DNA of 22,983 nt from Reclinomonas americana ATCC 50394. Lineage: Eukaryota; Jakobida; Jakobea; Jakobida. A program made the position numbers and the translations under genes. The notes under the pieces were generated by a model. It saw only the letters and a program-made list of their open reading frames with translations, was not told the DNA's origin and made no database searches. The stretch lies in contig PS015452.1 of the NCBI GenBank assembly GCA_048213135.1, positions 46,171 through 69,153 on the forward strand. The letters run 5' to 3'. Shown piece by piece: positions 9,801-22,212 of this stretch (position 1 is its first letter; each line of letters begins with the position of its first letter).

Positions 9801-12800
9801 CGCGAGGGCCACTCGTCGACAGTGACGCTGCTGCTGGGCAAGGGCGCCAAGTGCAATGTGGCCGACTGCTGGGGCGAGACGCCGCTGCACTGGGCGGCCT
9901 TTCGTGGCCAGGACGACTGCCTGCTCGAGCTCGTCAACGCGCATGGAATTCAGTTGGAGGCCAAGGTAACTGCTACTAAAATGCACCACTGCTGGTGAAA
10001 GCAATCGCTCACTGCATGGTCGTGCGCAGGATATGGAGTCGAGCACGGCGCTGCACAAGGCGGCGTTCCGTGGCCACACGCGGTGCATTCACACGCTACT
10101 GGACAAGGAGGCTCTGGTGGACGCGCGTGACTCGGAGGGCAGCACACCGCTGCACAAGGCCGCCTACAAGGGTCACACCAAGTCGCTAGAGGCGCTGCTG
10201 GATCGCGGTGCCGTGGTGACGGCGGTGGACGAGCGGCGCATGACAGCGCTGCACAAGGCCAGCTTCCGGGGCAGTCTGTCGGCGTGTGTGCTGCTGGTCG
10301 ATCGTGGCGGAGCCGTCGATGCAGCGGCCGACAACAATGTGCAGCCGATCCACTTGGCGGCGCGCGCCGGTCACCAGCGCATTGTACAATTCCTCTTGGA
10401 GAAGGGTTGCTCGACAGAGGCGGCGGAGCTCGGCGGCGCCACTCCCCTCTTCGAGGCGGCGGCCAATGACCGCATCGAGGTCGCACGCTATCTTCTCAGT
10501 CGTGGCGCGCAGCTGGATGTGCGCACTCGCGACAATGAGTGGGTGCTGCATGCGGCGGCACGAGCGGCGAGCGGTGACATGATTCGCCTGCTGCACGCGG
10601 CCATGAACGAGCGACTGCGTCCTCGTCCCGGCCTCAACATGCGCGACCTCTCCGGCAACACACCATTCCTGGTGGCTGTCGACGCCGCCAATGTGGAGGT
10701 GGCCATGACGCTGTTGGAACTCGGCGCGCTGCTGACGGAGGACGACGTGGCGCACGCGCTTGTCGAGTCGGCACGTCAGGGCAATGTCGATCTGTGCCAC
10801 GCCATTATCCGCCACGTGCCACAACGACAGGACCTGCGCAACATTCTGGTGGAGGCCGCCCACGCTGCGGCGACGCACCGCGACACCAATTGCTTGGCGT
10901 ACCTACTGCGCGACTTCCCACACGTGGAGCGTGGCATCTCGGTGGCCGGTCGCACACTGATGGGAACGGCGGCGGCGCACGGCAGCCTGAACAATGTTCT
11001 CTTCCTGGCCGCGCGCAATCCCGACCTGGTCAATGCCGTCGACAGTCACTCGCGTGTTCCACTGCACTACGCCTGCGAGGCGCTCTCTATTGGTGCCTGG
11101 CGTAGCGATGGCGAGCCGACCGAGTCCACGTACGCAGAGATTGTGGCGGCGCTGCTGGCGCAGGGAGCGGTCACCAATGCGGCCGACAATTTCATGGACA
11201 TGCCGTTGCATGTGGCGTGTCGTCACAACCGCGCCATCAATGTGCACGCGCTGCTGATGCCGACGCAAGTCGGCACCATGGTTGACCCGCAGAATCGTGA
11301 AAATCGCACGCCACTGCACGACTGTGTGGATGCGCATGCTCTGGAATGTGCCACGCTCCTGCTGCAGTGCGGTGCCGATGCCGAGTTGTGCGACACATCC
11401 ATGTGCACGCCACTGCATTTGGCCGTGCGACACAACGACGTGGAGATGATCATGCTGCTGCTCGAGCGACGACCTGGCGGGCGTCTGCTCGGTTTGTGCG
11501 ACGGCAACGGTCTCACACCGCTGGAGTTGGCGTGCCAGATGCATCATCAGGAGGCGCTGGACGCTATTTTGCGTCCGCCATACGACCGCCTCGATGCGAA
11601 CGGCATGAAGCGGTTGGCGTTTGTGGCGGCACGCAGCGACAATGTGGTGGTGCTGAACCGGCTGCTGCGCCAGCTGCCTGACGACGAGGCGCAGTCGTGG
11701 TTGGAGCCCGACAATCTCGACAACTTGCTGCTCCACGCGTCTCGACACGGAGCCACCGAGGTGGTGAACGAGCTGCTCAACAGTGTGTCGACCAACGGTG
11801 TGGACTTGGCATGGGACACTCAGTTCCGCAACCGCAACGGCGAGAACGTGGCACACTTGGCAGCGCGCTCCAACAAGCCCGACTGCATGTCTGCACTGTT
11901 GCACCTGCCGCCGACGCGCCGGCCCGATTTCACGGCCGTCAACGAGCAAGGTCTGACGCCGCTGCTGCTGGCCATCTCTCTCGGACACACGGCCGTGGTG
12001 CGTGAAATGCTGCGTGGTGGCGGCAACGTGCCAGGCACCTCGCTGGCCGACATTCCGCCCGAGGAACTTGTGCGACGGGCGATTGAGGGTGGCCCAGAAA
12101 TGGTGGAGTACCTGGTGCGCGAACACAAGGTCAGCATCGCGCAGTTTACCGATGTCACCTCCGGCAACACGCCGCTACATTTGGCCGTGCTCGGCGAGAA
12201 TGTGGACAGGTGAGGGGCATGATGAGTGCGAGAGAGAGAGAGAGGCACGGTTGCGTATTGTGTCGTGTTACTCACTGATCACTGCATGGGCAGTTTGTTG
12301 CACCTGCTGGAAATGTGCAAGAACGACCCTTCGGTCGATGTGCGCTCGTTGCTGCGCATGCGCAACACCGAGGGCTACACGCCGGCCGAGCTGGCCATTC
12401 TTCACAAGCGCGCCGACATGCTGGATGCGCTGCTCAACTCGGACTGCTTGGATCCGTCGTCGCTGCCGGCGCTGCTGCACATGGCGTGCGAGATGGACTA
12501 CAACGACGGCGTGGCCACACTGTGTCTGCACCCGATTGACCTGAGCGCACCGAATGAGCGTGGCGAGACCGCCCTGCAAATCTGTGTGCGTCGCGGTTGC
12601 GTGGCCACCTGCGAGACGCTGCTGTCGGCCGACGCGTCCATGGAGGAGCGCAACGCCAACGGCCACACACCGATGCAGCAGGCAGTGGCTGAGGGCTTTG
12701 TTGACCTGGTGTTGCTCTTCAACGAGCGATTCCCGCACAAGCACATGGACGTGGACGACGATGGCCGCTCGCTGTTGCACTTGGCGGTGGAGCGCGGCGA

Positions 12801-15800
12801 CCGCAACATGATCACCGCGCTGCTTCGCCTCGGCTTGCAGATTGATGCGTACACGGATCTGCAGCCGCCGCCATTGCATTGTGTGGTGCGGCGACTGGCC
12901 GAGGCGCGCGACGATCCGCGCCAGCGGGCCGACCTTCTCAGTCTCATGCAGTTCCTCATCAACCAGTGCGGCGCGTCGGCCAACTCAATCGATCATCACG
13001 ACAAGAGCGCACTGCACACGGCGGCGGAGGCCGGCGACATTGAGGCCATTCGACTGCTGCTCGATCATGGCGCACTGGTGGACCAGGGGGTGGTCGACGA
13101 GGATGGCAACACGCCACTGCATGTGGCGTGTCGTGGCGGACATGACGAGTGCGCTCAGGCGCTGTGGTTTGCCGACGCGCAGTCGCTGCTCAACGAGAAA
13201 CAACAGACGCCGCTGTTAATGGCCGCCAAGTCCGGCAATGCCCACTTGGTGCGCTGGCTCGTGTCGGAGCCGGTCAACTCCGACTGCCTCGCGCAAGATC
13301 ACCGCGGGCGCTCGGCGCTGCACATTGTTGCCCACCGTGCCCACGTGGATGCGGCGGAGATTCTGGCCGACCTCACACCCATGCACCTCGAGGACATGGA
13401 CGCACAGACGGCCCTCGACATTGCGGAGAAGGAGCACGGGCAGGAGTCGGACATTTACCAAGTGCTGGCGCGCAAGGCGCCCATCATGGGCACCGACGAC
13501 ATTGACGACGCTCTGCAGGGCGCCGATGTGAATGGCGCCACTGGCGGCATGATGATGATGGAGGGCGAGGGCGGATTCGACGATATGCTGATGCCTGGTG
13601 GCGGCGGCGGTCGTCTCGGCCCGCGTGCCACCACCAACGACGATGCCTTTGATGAGGAGGCGCTGGCCGTGTCACTCCTGCAGGTAGCGGGACGTGCTGG
13701 TGCTGGCGGCGGTCTGGATGACGGCATGGTGGCGTCGCAGGCGCTCCTCGAGTACGACGACGATGGCGTGCTGGTCGACCTGTCGGCCTTCAATGCTGGC
13801 ATCGAGAAGGAGTTCACCGACCCCATTCACGCCCCGTCGTATCACAACGACGCCGCCGAAGTGCAGCGGCTGCTGCGTGCCGGCGCCAATGTGAACGAGC
13901 CAACCTCCACTGGCAACACACCGCTGCATCTGGCCATCCGTGGGCTCGCCCGCGACTCGTTCCGCGTGCTGCTGGAGGCCGGCGCGGACATTGATGCGCC
14001 GGGCAAGGATGAGCGCAGTCCGCTGCAGGATGCCTGTCGTGTGGGCAATCTGCCCATGGTGCAGGAGTTGCTGCGACGCGGCTGCGATCCGTCACATCGC
14101 GACGCCACGGGTCGCACGCCCGCACACGACGCCGCCATCGCCGGTGACCCTCGCATCATTGATGCGTTGGCGGCGGCCGGTGCGGTGCTCGAAGCGCAAG
14201 ACTGGGAAGGGCAGGCACCTATCCACTTGGCGGCCGGTCTCGGCAACCAAGCCGCAGTCAAGGCCCTCCTCCGTCATGGTGTGCAGGTGGACGTGCCGGG
14301 CTGTGTCGGCCACACCCCGCTGATGGAGGCCGTGCTGGGTGGTGCCGACGACAAGCATGCGGGAGTGGTGCGTGGTGTGGTCGCTGAGTGGTCGCCGGAT
14401 GTGAACAAGCAGGACGAGGCACTGGAGACGGTGTTGCATCACGCGGTGCGCGCCAACAACGAGGATATGACGCGCTACTTGCTCGAGAACGGGGCGAATC
14501 CGGATTTGCCGAACGAACAGGGTGTGACGCCACTGATCTTGGCCGTGCACGGCGGGAACCCAGCGTTGGTCAGCATGCTGCTCGACCACTCGCGCAATAT
14601 CAACGCTGTCACGGCACTCGGCACGTCGGCGCTTCACGAAGCCGTCGGCCGCAACGACACGGTCACCACCACGTTGCTGATTGATCATGGCGCTGATCTG
14701 AACGTGCAAGATCGCGACGGTCGCACGCCGTTGCATACGGGCGCGCGGCTACCGAACTGCACCGACGCTGCCATCCTGGTGGTGGATGCGGAGCCGACGG
14801 ACGGCCGTGCGCGCGCCCATCTCGATCGCACCGAAATGAACGGGTGGACGCCACTGCACCTGGCCTCCATCACCGGCGACGCTCGTCTGGTGACCCGTCT
14901 GCTGGAGCGTGGCGCTGCTGTCGATCCGGTCTCCGAGTATGGCAACACGCCGCTGCACTTTGCGTGCAAGCACGGACATGCGGCGGTCGCCGAGCTGCTG
15001 TTGCGCCATCGCGCCGATCCCAATGTGCGCAATCATCGCGAGGGCTGGACACCGCTGCTGGAGGCAGCCTCCAATGGGCACGCCGATTGCATCACGCTGT
15101 TGTTGCGCGACTGGAATGGCCGACGTGCCGACGTGAAGCATCGCGACAACACGACGACCACCGCACTCCACCTCAGCAGCAACCACGGTCACGAGGAGTG
15201 CGTGGATTTGCTGATTGCGGCTGGGGCGGAGCCGAATGCGCAAAACAACGACGCTCTCGCACCGCTGCATTGTGCCGCTCGCAACCAGCACGCCGGTGCG
15301 GTGCGGCGCCTGCTGGCGCAGGGTGCACAGGTGCGCCTGGCCGACAACGACGGGTGGACGCCGCTGCACTTTGCGGCGCAGGCCGGCTCGCCCGAGTGCG
15401 TCAAGGCGCTCCTCGACAAGGGTGCACGGCCGCAGGATGCCGACAAGGAGGGCACCATGCCACTGCATCTGGCCGCCCGCTGCGGCAAGGACGTGCTGCT
15501 GGATCGTCTGGTGGTGCCGCCGCCGCTGCCCAACGGCTCAACTGTGGCACCACTGGCGGGTGCAAGAGCAGCGGCCGCCGGTGCTGGCGTCGACTCCAAC
15601 ATTAATGCGCAGGGTCTGAACGGTTTGACAGCCTTGCACGAGGCCGTGCTGGCGGACTCGCCGTCGTGCGTCACCCGGTTGCTCGACATGGGTGCGAACA
15701 TTGATTCGCGGAATGCAGAGGTGAGGGGGGAAGGGAGAGGGAAGAAAGGGAAGGGGTGGGAGACGGGGAGAAGGGTGAAAGTTAGTGTGCAACGAGTGTG

Positions 15801-17690
15801 CAGCGAGTGTGAGAACGAGTGTGTAATGCCACAGGGGAGAGAGCGATTGAGAGACAGCGAGCGTTGACAGAGGCGCTCATCACTCTCCATTCGCAGGGAG
15901 CCACACCGGTGTGTCTGGCCGCCATCACCGGCAACTTGCAGTGTCTGGATCTCCTCGTCAAGCGCGGTTGCAATATCCACCTGGGCACCGAAGAGCGCAC
16001 CACACCGCTGCATCTGGCGGCTCGTGGCGGACACCTGGAGTGTGTGCGACGCCTGTGCCGTGCCGGTGCCGACACCAATGCACGTACCTACTATGGCGAC
16101 ACGCCGTTGCACGAGGCTGTGGATGCGTCGAGTCTCGACTGCATTCGGGAGTTGCTTGAGCATCGTGCCGACATCAAGGCCACCGACAACTGCAATGCGA
16201 CACCGCTGCACTTTGCCGTGCAGAATAGCGATGCCGATATTGTGGCGTACTTTTTGGATCGTGGTGCCACGGGTGCGCGTGTGTTGATGGAGCGTGGTGA
16301 TTCCGTGATGGCGCGTTGTCTCACTTGCCCTTGTGTGTGCAGGAGCCACGGATGAAATCAAGGACAACGACGGAAACTCGCTGGTCCACATTGTGGCACT
16401 CTCCGGCATGCATCGGCTGTTTGAGCAGCAGGTTGCCATCACCAAGGATGCTCTGCTGCTGACGAATAACAAGGGCCAGGTTCGTGATATGATTCAGGGT
16501 GGATGGGATACTCTGTCTCTCTCTTTCTCTCTCCCTACTGCTCATCTCACGCGCTCTGTGCCCTTCTTGTGTACATCCCAGTTGCCACTGCACATGGCAG
16601 CAATTGCCGGCAAGACCGACACGGTGGAATATCTGGTGCGCCGCATGAAGACACACGGACTGAGCATCGACATTCGCGACACAGACAACGCCACGGCCAT
16701 CTACTACGCGGCGCTCAGTGGCCACCCGGACACGGTGGATTTGTTGGCACGCGAGAAGGCCGATCTCGACAATGTGCGCGACAAGGGCGGCATGTTGCGT
16801 TATTATTTCCGCACCTCGTGCTCCCCCAAGTTTGGTGCTCATCTTTTTTTGTTGCGGCAGTCACGAACGCGCCGTGTCGCCACCGCTGAGTCCCATGTCG
16901 CCATCCGGCCGCAGCGGTCGCAGTCAGCCCCGTCGATCGACCTCGGTGCTCGGGCAGTCGGCCGCCGCCTCGCTTGATGCACGCAATCCTCTGTACGCCG
17001 CTGCTCTCGGTGGGCAAGCAGCGGTGGTGGCCGTGCTGCTGCACCACCGGGCCAGCATATTCAAGCTGGGCTCTGAGCAGCGCACGGCGTTGCACGCGGC
17101 GGCCATCGCAGGCAAGGTGGAAGCGCTGCAGCACTTTGCCGAGGTGGACGTACGACGGTGGATCAACGAGGGCGATTTGGAGAACGAGACACCGCTGCAC
17201 TACGCCTGCGTGCAGGGTCACGTGAATGTGGTGCGGTGGTTGGTGCAGCACGGAGCCGACGTCAATCGACTCGACTCGTACCTGTGCTCGCCACTGTACG
17301 AGGCGTGCTTGGAAGGTGAGAGTGTGTGTATGCACATGGAAAGTACGGAGTGAGAAGCGGTCGCTAATCATGCACGCACCAGGCAATGTGGACGTGGTGC
17401 GCTACCTTACGCAAGACCAGGACGTGCGCAACCTCGATCTAGATGTGCAGGATTGCAATGGGTACTCGGCGCTGCATGTGGCCGCCCAGCAGGGTCTCAC
17501 CGATGTGGCGCGCTTGTTGGTCGCCGCCGGTGCACGCACCGACATGCCCAACAAGGACAGGTTAACGCCGTTGGAGATTGCCAAGTCGCGCCAGCGGCAA
17601 GGTGTCATTCTGGTGCTGGAGAATCAACGCGGGCGCGGTACACCTGTGCCCACCACACCCTCCCGAGGCTCCTCCAGTCGAAGAAGATGA
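6856..17690 (+). CDS. Giant ankyrin-repeat protein, about 3295 residues, about 85 ankyrin repeats
   Basis: Exons: 6856-6885, 6971-8320, 8385-8571, 8611-8876, 8937-9648, 9709-9965, 10030-12209, 12294-15720, 15897-16263, 16343-16479, 16582-16793, 16861-17315 and 17383-17690 (TGA). All phases agree. The first 10-codon exon is inferred from an in-phase gttgcg...gactcag intron; without it the start is the ATG at 6971. The N-terminal 110 residues are Ser/Pro/Gly-rich. The rest is ankyrin repeats of the form G-TPLH-AA--G----V--LL--GA, interrupted by an acidic, Gly/Met-rich linker (about residues 2060-2170) and a short Ser/Pro/Arg linker (about 3042-3085). The C-terminus is Ser/Arg-rich. I counted about 85 repeats by eye; those encoded near 10,500-12,900 are the most degenerate. 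No catalytic domain, signal peptide or membrane segment was seen. Ankyrin arrays bind other proteins, so a scaffold role is inferred; partners are unknown. The donor of the intron at 16264 could instead be at 16273. Confidence 0.92.
6886..6970 (+). other. Proposed first intron of the ankyrin gene (decides the start)
   Basis: The 10-codon frame from ATG 6856 meets gttgcg at 6886, a donor hexamer used repeatedly by the neighbouring gene. A T-rich tract ending ttcgattgactcag closes at 6970, directly before ATG 6971. The join is phase 0 and gives SSPRARSST followed by MNKALGSPRTPPG. Unspliced, ATG 6856 yields only an 18-codon frame. Confidence 0.55.
8572..8610 (+). other. 39-nt stop-free intron in the ankyrin gene
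   Basis: gtttctttttccg...ccctccgcag is 39 nt, pyrimidine-rich, in phase 1 on both sides and without a stop. Retention adds 13 residues (GFFFRFSRLPPSA) to an ankyrin loop. The pyrimidine tract and the poor fit of those residues to the repeat favour an intron. Confidence 0.65.
8877..8936 (+). other. 60-nt stop-free intron in the ankyrin gene
   Basis: CAG|gtgcttgc ... ctctctcttcccag|GTG, 60 nt, phase 0, no in-frame stop. Splicing restores ACRYGHAQVVAELLDLG, a textbook ankyrin helix pair; retention inserts 20 foreign residues. Confidence 0.8.
13490..13850 (+). other. Linker dividing the two ankyrin arrays
   Basis: About 120 codons without ankyrin signatures: acidic and rich in Gly and Met (four Met in a row, then GEGGFDDM), then DDAFDEEALAVSLLQ and DGVLVDLSAF. 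A stop-free 57-nt segment with gt...ag ends (13684-13740) could be a further intron but has no pyrimidine tract. The acidic/ALxxS stretch is faintly like a ubiquitin-interacting motif but does not meet the consensus. Confidence 0.6.
15721..15896 (+). other. 176-nt intron with a G-run cluster at the 5' splice site
   Basis: The longest intron of the ankyrin gene. Directly after the donor gtga come eight runs of three or more G within about 50 nt (15725-15775), separated by short purine-rich spacers. It closes with tccattcgcag at 15896 and is phase 0 (NAE|GATPVCLAA). The unspliced frame hits a stop at 15865. Confidence 0.85.
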
Positions 17691-17805
17691 CACTAAAGAA
17701 AATGTACTTTAATGTGTTGCAATTTGTCAATGAAGGGGAAGGATGTGTGGGGCGGGCGCTACTAGAAAGTGCGCACAGGGCCCAGGGCGTAACGAGTGAG
17801 CATGC
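17691..17805. other. Short convergent intergenic region with a poly(A)-signal-like ATTAAA on the minus strand
   Basis: Only 115 bp separate the stop of the ankyrin gene from the stop of MetAP2. On the minus strand ATTAAA lies at 17713-17708, about 93 nt past the MetAP2 stop, so cleavage there would fall at or inside the last ankyrin-gene codons. No clear plus-strand AATAAA was seen. Confidence 0.5.
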
Positions 17806-20536
<2,731 letters not shown>

Positions 20537-21408
20537 TGCGCGTACGTGCAGAGGGAGAGTGAGTGTCCGAATTCGTCGATCCAATTTTGGCGCATGCTGG
20601 ACGCACCGAACACCACCAGCAAACACGACGAGCGCGAGGCTGTTCTTGCTCGAATAACAGCGCAGACCACGCTGATGTGGGTATCAGCAGTGTAGGCCTC
20701 ACGAAATGATCTGGAATGGTTGAATTCGAATTGCCGCGATCTCGAGGGGTGTGACCATGACCGGCTGGCCGGCTGCGGCTGCGAGAACCACACTTTACAA
20801 TGCATCCACTGGCAAGCAACTTGATAGCCAAGTCTAAGTTCGGCGCTAGAAAACCGAGAACCGGACCCGCTTCATGTGATTGAAGCTTCATTTGTCTGGC
20901 TTGCAAAGCTTGCCTTTCCCGAAGATTGGATGTTCCACGTACGACCGCAGAAAACGCTGCGACCAACGAGACGCCTCCACTGCTTTGCTTACTCCACGGA
21001 TCTGGACCCGGCTTTGCTTTGTTTGCCTGGCTGGCCTTTCCCGAATTCGATGTGCCGTGTACGATCGCAGAAAACGACAACAACAAATTCATTCACCAAC
21101 AAACAAGCAACAGCTGTCTTGATGACCAAGTCTATGTGTCTATGCAAGTGTGTCAAATCCACTATTCAACCACGCTTTTGCGGTGAAGGTCACAGCTCTC
21201 GACCGCGAGATGTTCGAAGCTCCACAGCAGATGCCCAACAAGCGGAGTCGCTGCGACTTGCAACTGCAAATTCCGCTGATGCCGAAGCAGCGAGGCCTGC
21301 AGCAGCCGGCCCACCTGCATACACCCCGCTATAGGGTCAGTAAAAACAACTTCATGATCACGCGGCCAGAGGACACAATCCGTCCCACAGCGACTGACCC
21401 GAACGAGA
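20537..21408. promoter_or_regulatory. Divergent intergenic region between MetAP2 and the membrane-anchor gene
   Basis: About 870 bp with no convincing gene. It should carry both promoters. A CCAAT at 20581-20585 is the only box-like word noticed and may be chance. The middle part contains a diverged tandem repeat (listed separately). An acceptor-like tccgtcccacag ends at 21390, 18 bp before the ATG of the downstream gene. Confidence 0.4.
20828..21133. repeat. Diverged tandem duplication in the intergenic region
   Basis: Matching blocks recur in order: GGACCCG at 20863 and 21004, GCCTTTCCCGA at 20912 and 21034, GCAGAAAACG at 20947 and 21067. Spacings are 141, 122 and 120 bp, so the copies differ by small indels. 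CCAAGTCTA flanks the array at 20828 and 21126. On the minus strand the duplicated part reads FSAIVHGTSN and FSAVVRGTSN, but I see no gene around it. Confidence 0.7.
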
Positions 21409-22188
21409 ATGCGGCGCGAGTTGCAAAGTCGCTGCCGCACGGCTCTCATCGGCAGCCTGCTCCTCTGCATCCTGCTGATCCTCTGGTGGTACGCCCACAT
21501 GGCAGGCATCTGGGCGCGCATGGATTACTCCAAAGAACACGCAGGCACGAACACAACAACACGCGTCACTCTCCCACTCACACACTCACTCTCTCTCTCT
21601 CTCACATAGGCGTCACACTGAAGACCGTGGCCGACTACCTCTCATCACGTGAGGGCGCCGGCGACAGCGACTCGATACAACCGCAGCAAGTCGCGCCGGA
21701 TGCCAGTGAAGGCGAGGGCGATGACGACGCAGCACCTCCTCCCCGCGAAGAGATGCTGCTCTACTTTATCGACATGCCTACAGTGCCTCCACCGCCTCCG
21801 CGTCGTCGCGCAGCTGCACCGGCTGCGAGTGATGGGAAGAGTGCGCCCGAGTTCCCACCAGTGGTGCGAGTGGAGGCCATGCGACATGCGATGCAGGAGG
21901 CGCTGTGCTTGGCGCTGATCACCAATCGCCGCTTTGTCGAGCCGCTGATGCTGGTCGATGTGCCGCACCCCGATGCGTTGCGTGTCTTTCCCCTCGTGGG
22001 GTCTTCATCGTGTTGAATACCGAACTTGCACGTGGGGATGATATAGGTACAAGAGACCACCGGCACCTCGGGACGATCCGACGGGTGAGAAACGCGAGGC
22101 GTATTATAAGATGCTCAGCGAGTTGCCGTTTGCGCCGACGTCGGTGCGCTACGGTGCCATTTTTAATGAGTATGAGGTTTGTCACTAG
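21409..22188 (+). CDS. Small single-pass membrane-anchored protein, unrecognised
   Basis: Proposed exons: 21409-21544, 21610-21983 and 22054-22188 (TAG), about 214 residues. It starts MRRELQSRCRTALIGSLLLC, with basic residues followed by a hydrophobic stretch (about residues 13-34), which predicts an N-in (type II) signal anchor. After HAGVTLKTVADYLSS comes an acidic, then Pro/Ala-rich linker (PPPPPRRR), then a helical block (VEAMRHAMQEALCLALITNRRF) and a tail KREAYYKMLSELPFAP and VRYGAIFNEYE. The first junction needs a GC donor to stay in frame. The second is less certain: 21984-22053 fits GT-AG in phase 0, but other sites exist. An optional 36-nt intron (22177-22212) would replace the last three residues with a different tail ending at 22263. 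I do not recognise the family. It is divergent from MetAP2 with no functional link evident. Confidence 0.65.
21545..21609 (+). other. GC-AG intron of the membrane-anchor gene
   Basis: Exon 1 ends KEHA plus G, followed by gcacgaacac. Exon 2 begins after ctcacatag and continues GVTLKTVADYL. Phase 1 on both sides fits only the GC donor. The sole GT nearby (cgc|gtcactc) gives an immediate frame error with a stop. The intron is 65 nt with a long CT tract. Confidence 0.7.
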
Positions 22189-22212
22189 AGAGTGAGCGGT
22201 TTCTTTCTGCAG
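22177..22212 (+). other. Possible 36-nt terminal intron of the membrane-anchor gene
   Basis: GAG|gtttgtcac ... gtttctttctgcag|CGC keeps phase 0 and would extend the reading frame to a TAG at 22261-22263 (tail RSFCFNHGGRRLRSEQ). It matches the size of the MetAP2 last intron, but the unspliced stop at 22186-22188 is equally acceptable. Confidence 0.35.

Larger units (their letters stand above)
7390..10230 (+). repeat. Ankyrin super-repeat: tetrads of HEAA / H(L,I,F)AAR / HWA / HKAAFRG units
   Basis: Successive ankyrin units recur in a set order of signatures: GWTPLHEAA, then PLH(L/I/F)A with R nearby, then WGETPLHWA, then LHKAAFRGH. Examples are HEAA-HIAV-HWAG-HKAA (7396-7700), HEAA-HFAAR-HWAA-HIAC (8477-8860), HFAAR-HWAC-HKAAFRGH (9310-9540) and HEAA-HLAAR-HWAAFRG-HKAAFRGH (9628-10070). 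The pattern fades after about 10,230. It implies duplication in blocks of about four repeats. Confidence 0.7.

Noticed and set aside
10903-12126. 407-codon open frame on the minus strand opposite the ankyrin gene
   Set aside because: It mirrors the ankyrin coding strand, where GC-rich codons keep the opposite strand open. Its translation is low in normal protein signatures and lies fully inside a well-supported exon.
13660-13700. Ubiquitin-interacting motif in the ankyrin linker
   Set aside because: Only the ALxxS core and acidic residues are present. The hydrophobic position ahead of the Ala does not fit, so I did not annotate it.
15189-16472. 427-codon minus-strand frame across 15189-16472
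   Set aside because: It crosses two ankyrin exons and their introns in antisense and has no independent support.
6971-17690. Ankyrin gene as a bacterial or viral acquisition
   Set aside because: It has many introns with the same splice signals and codon style as its neighbours, so nothing points to recent transfer.
21150-21608. Upstream extension of the membrane-anchor frame
   Set aside because: It begins with GTG rather than ATG and is in the exon 2 frame only by chance. The GC-AG join to the ATG at 21409 gives a sensible membrane anchor.
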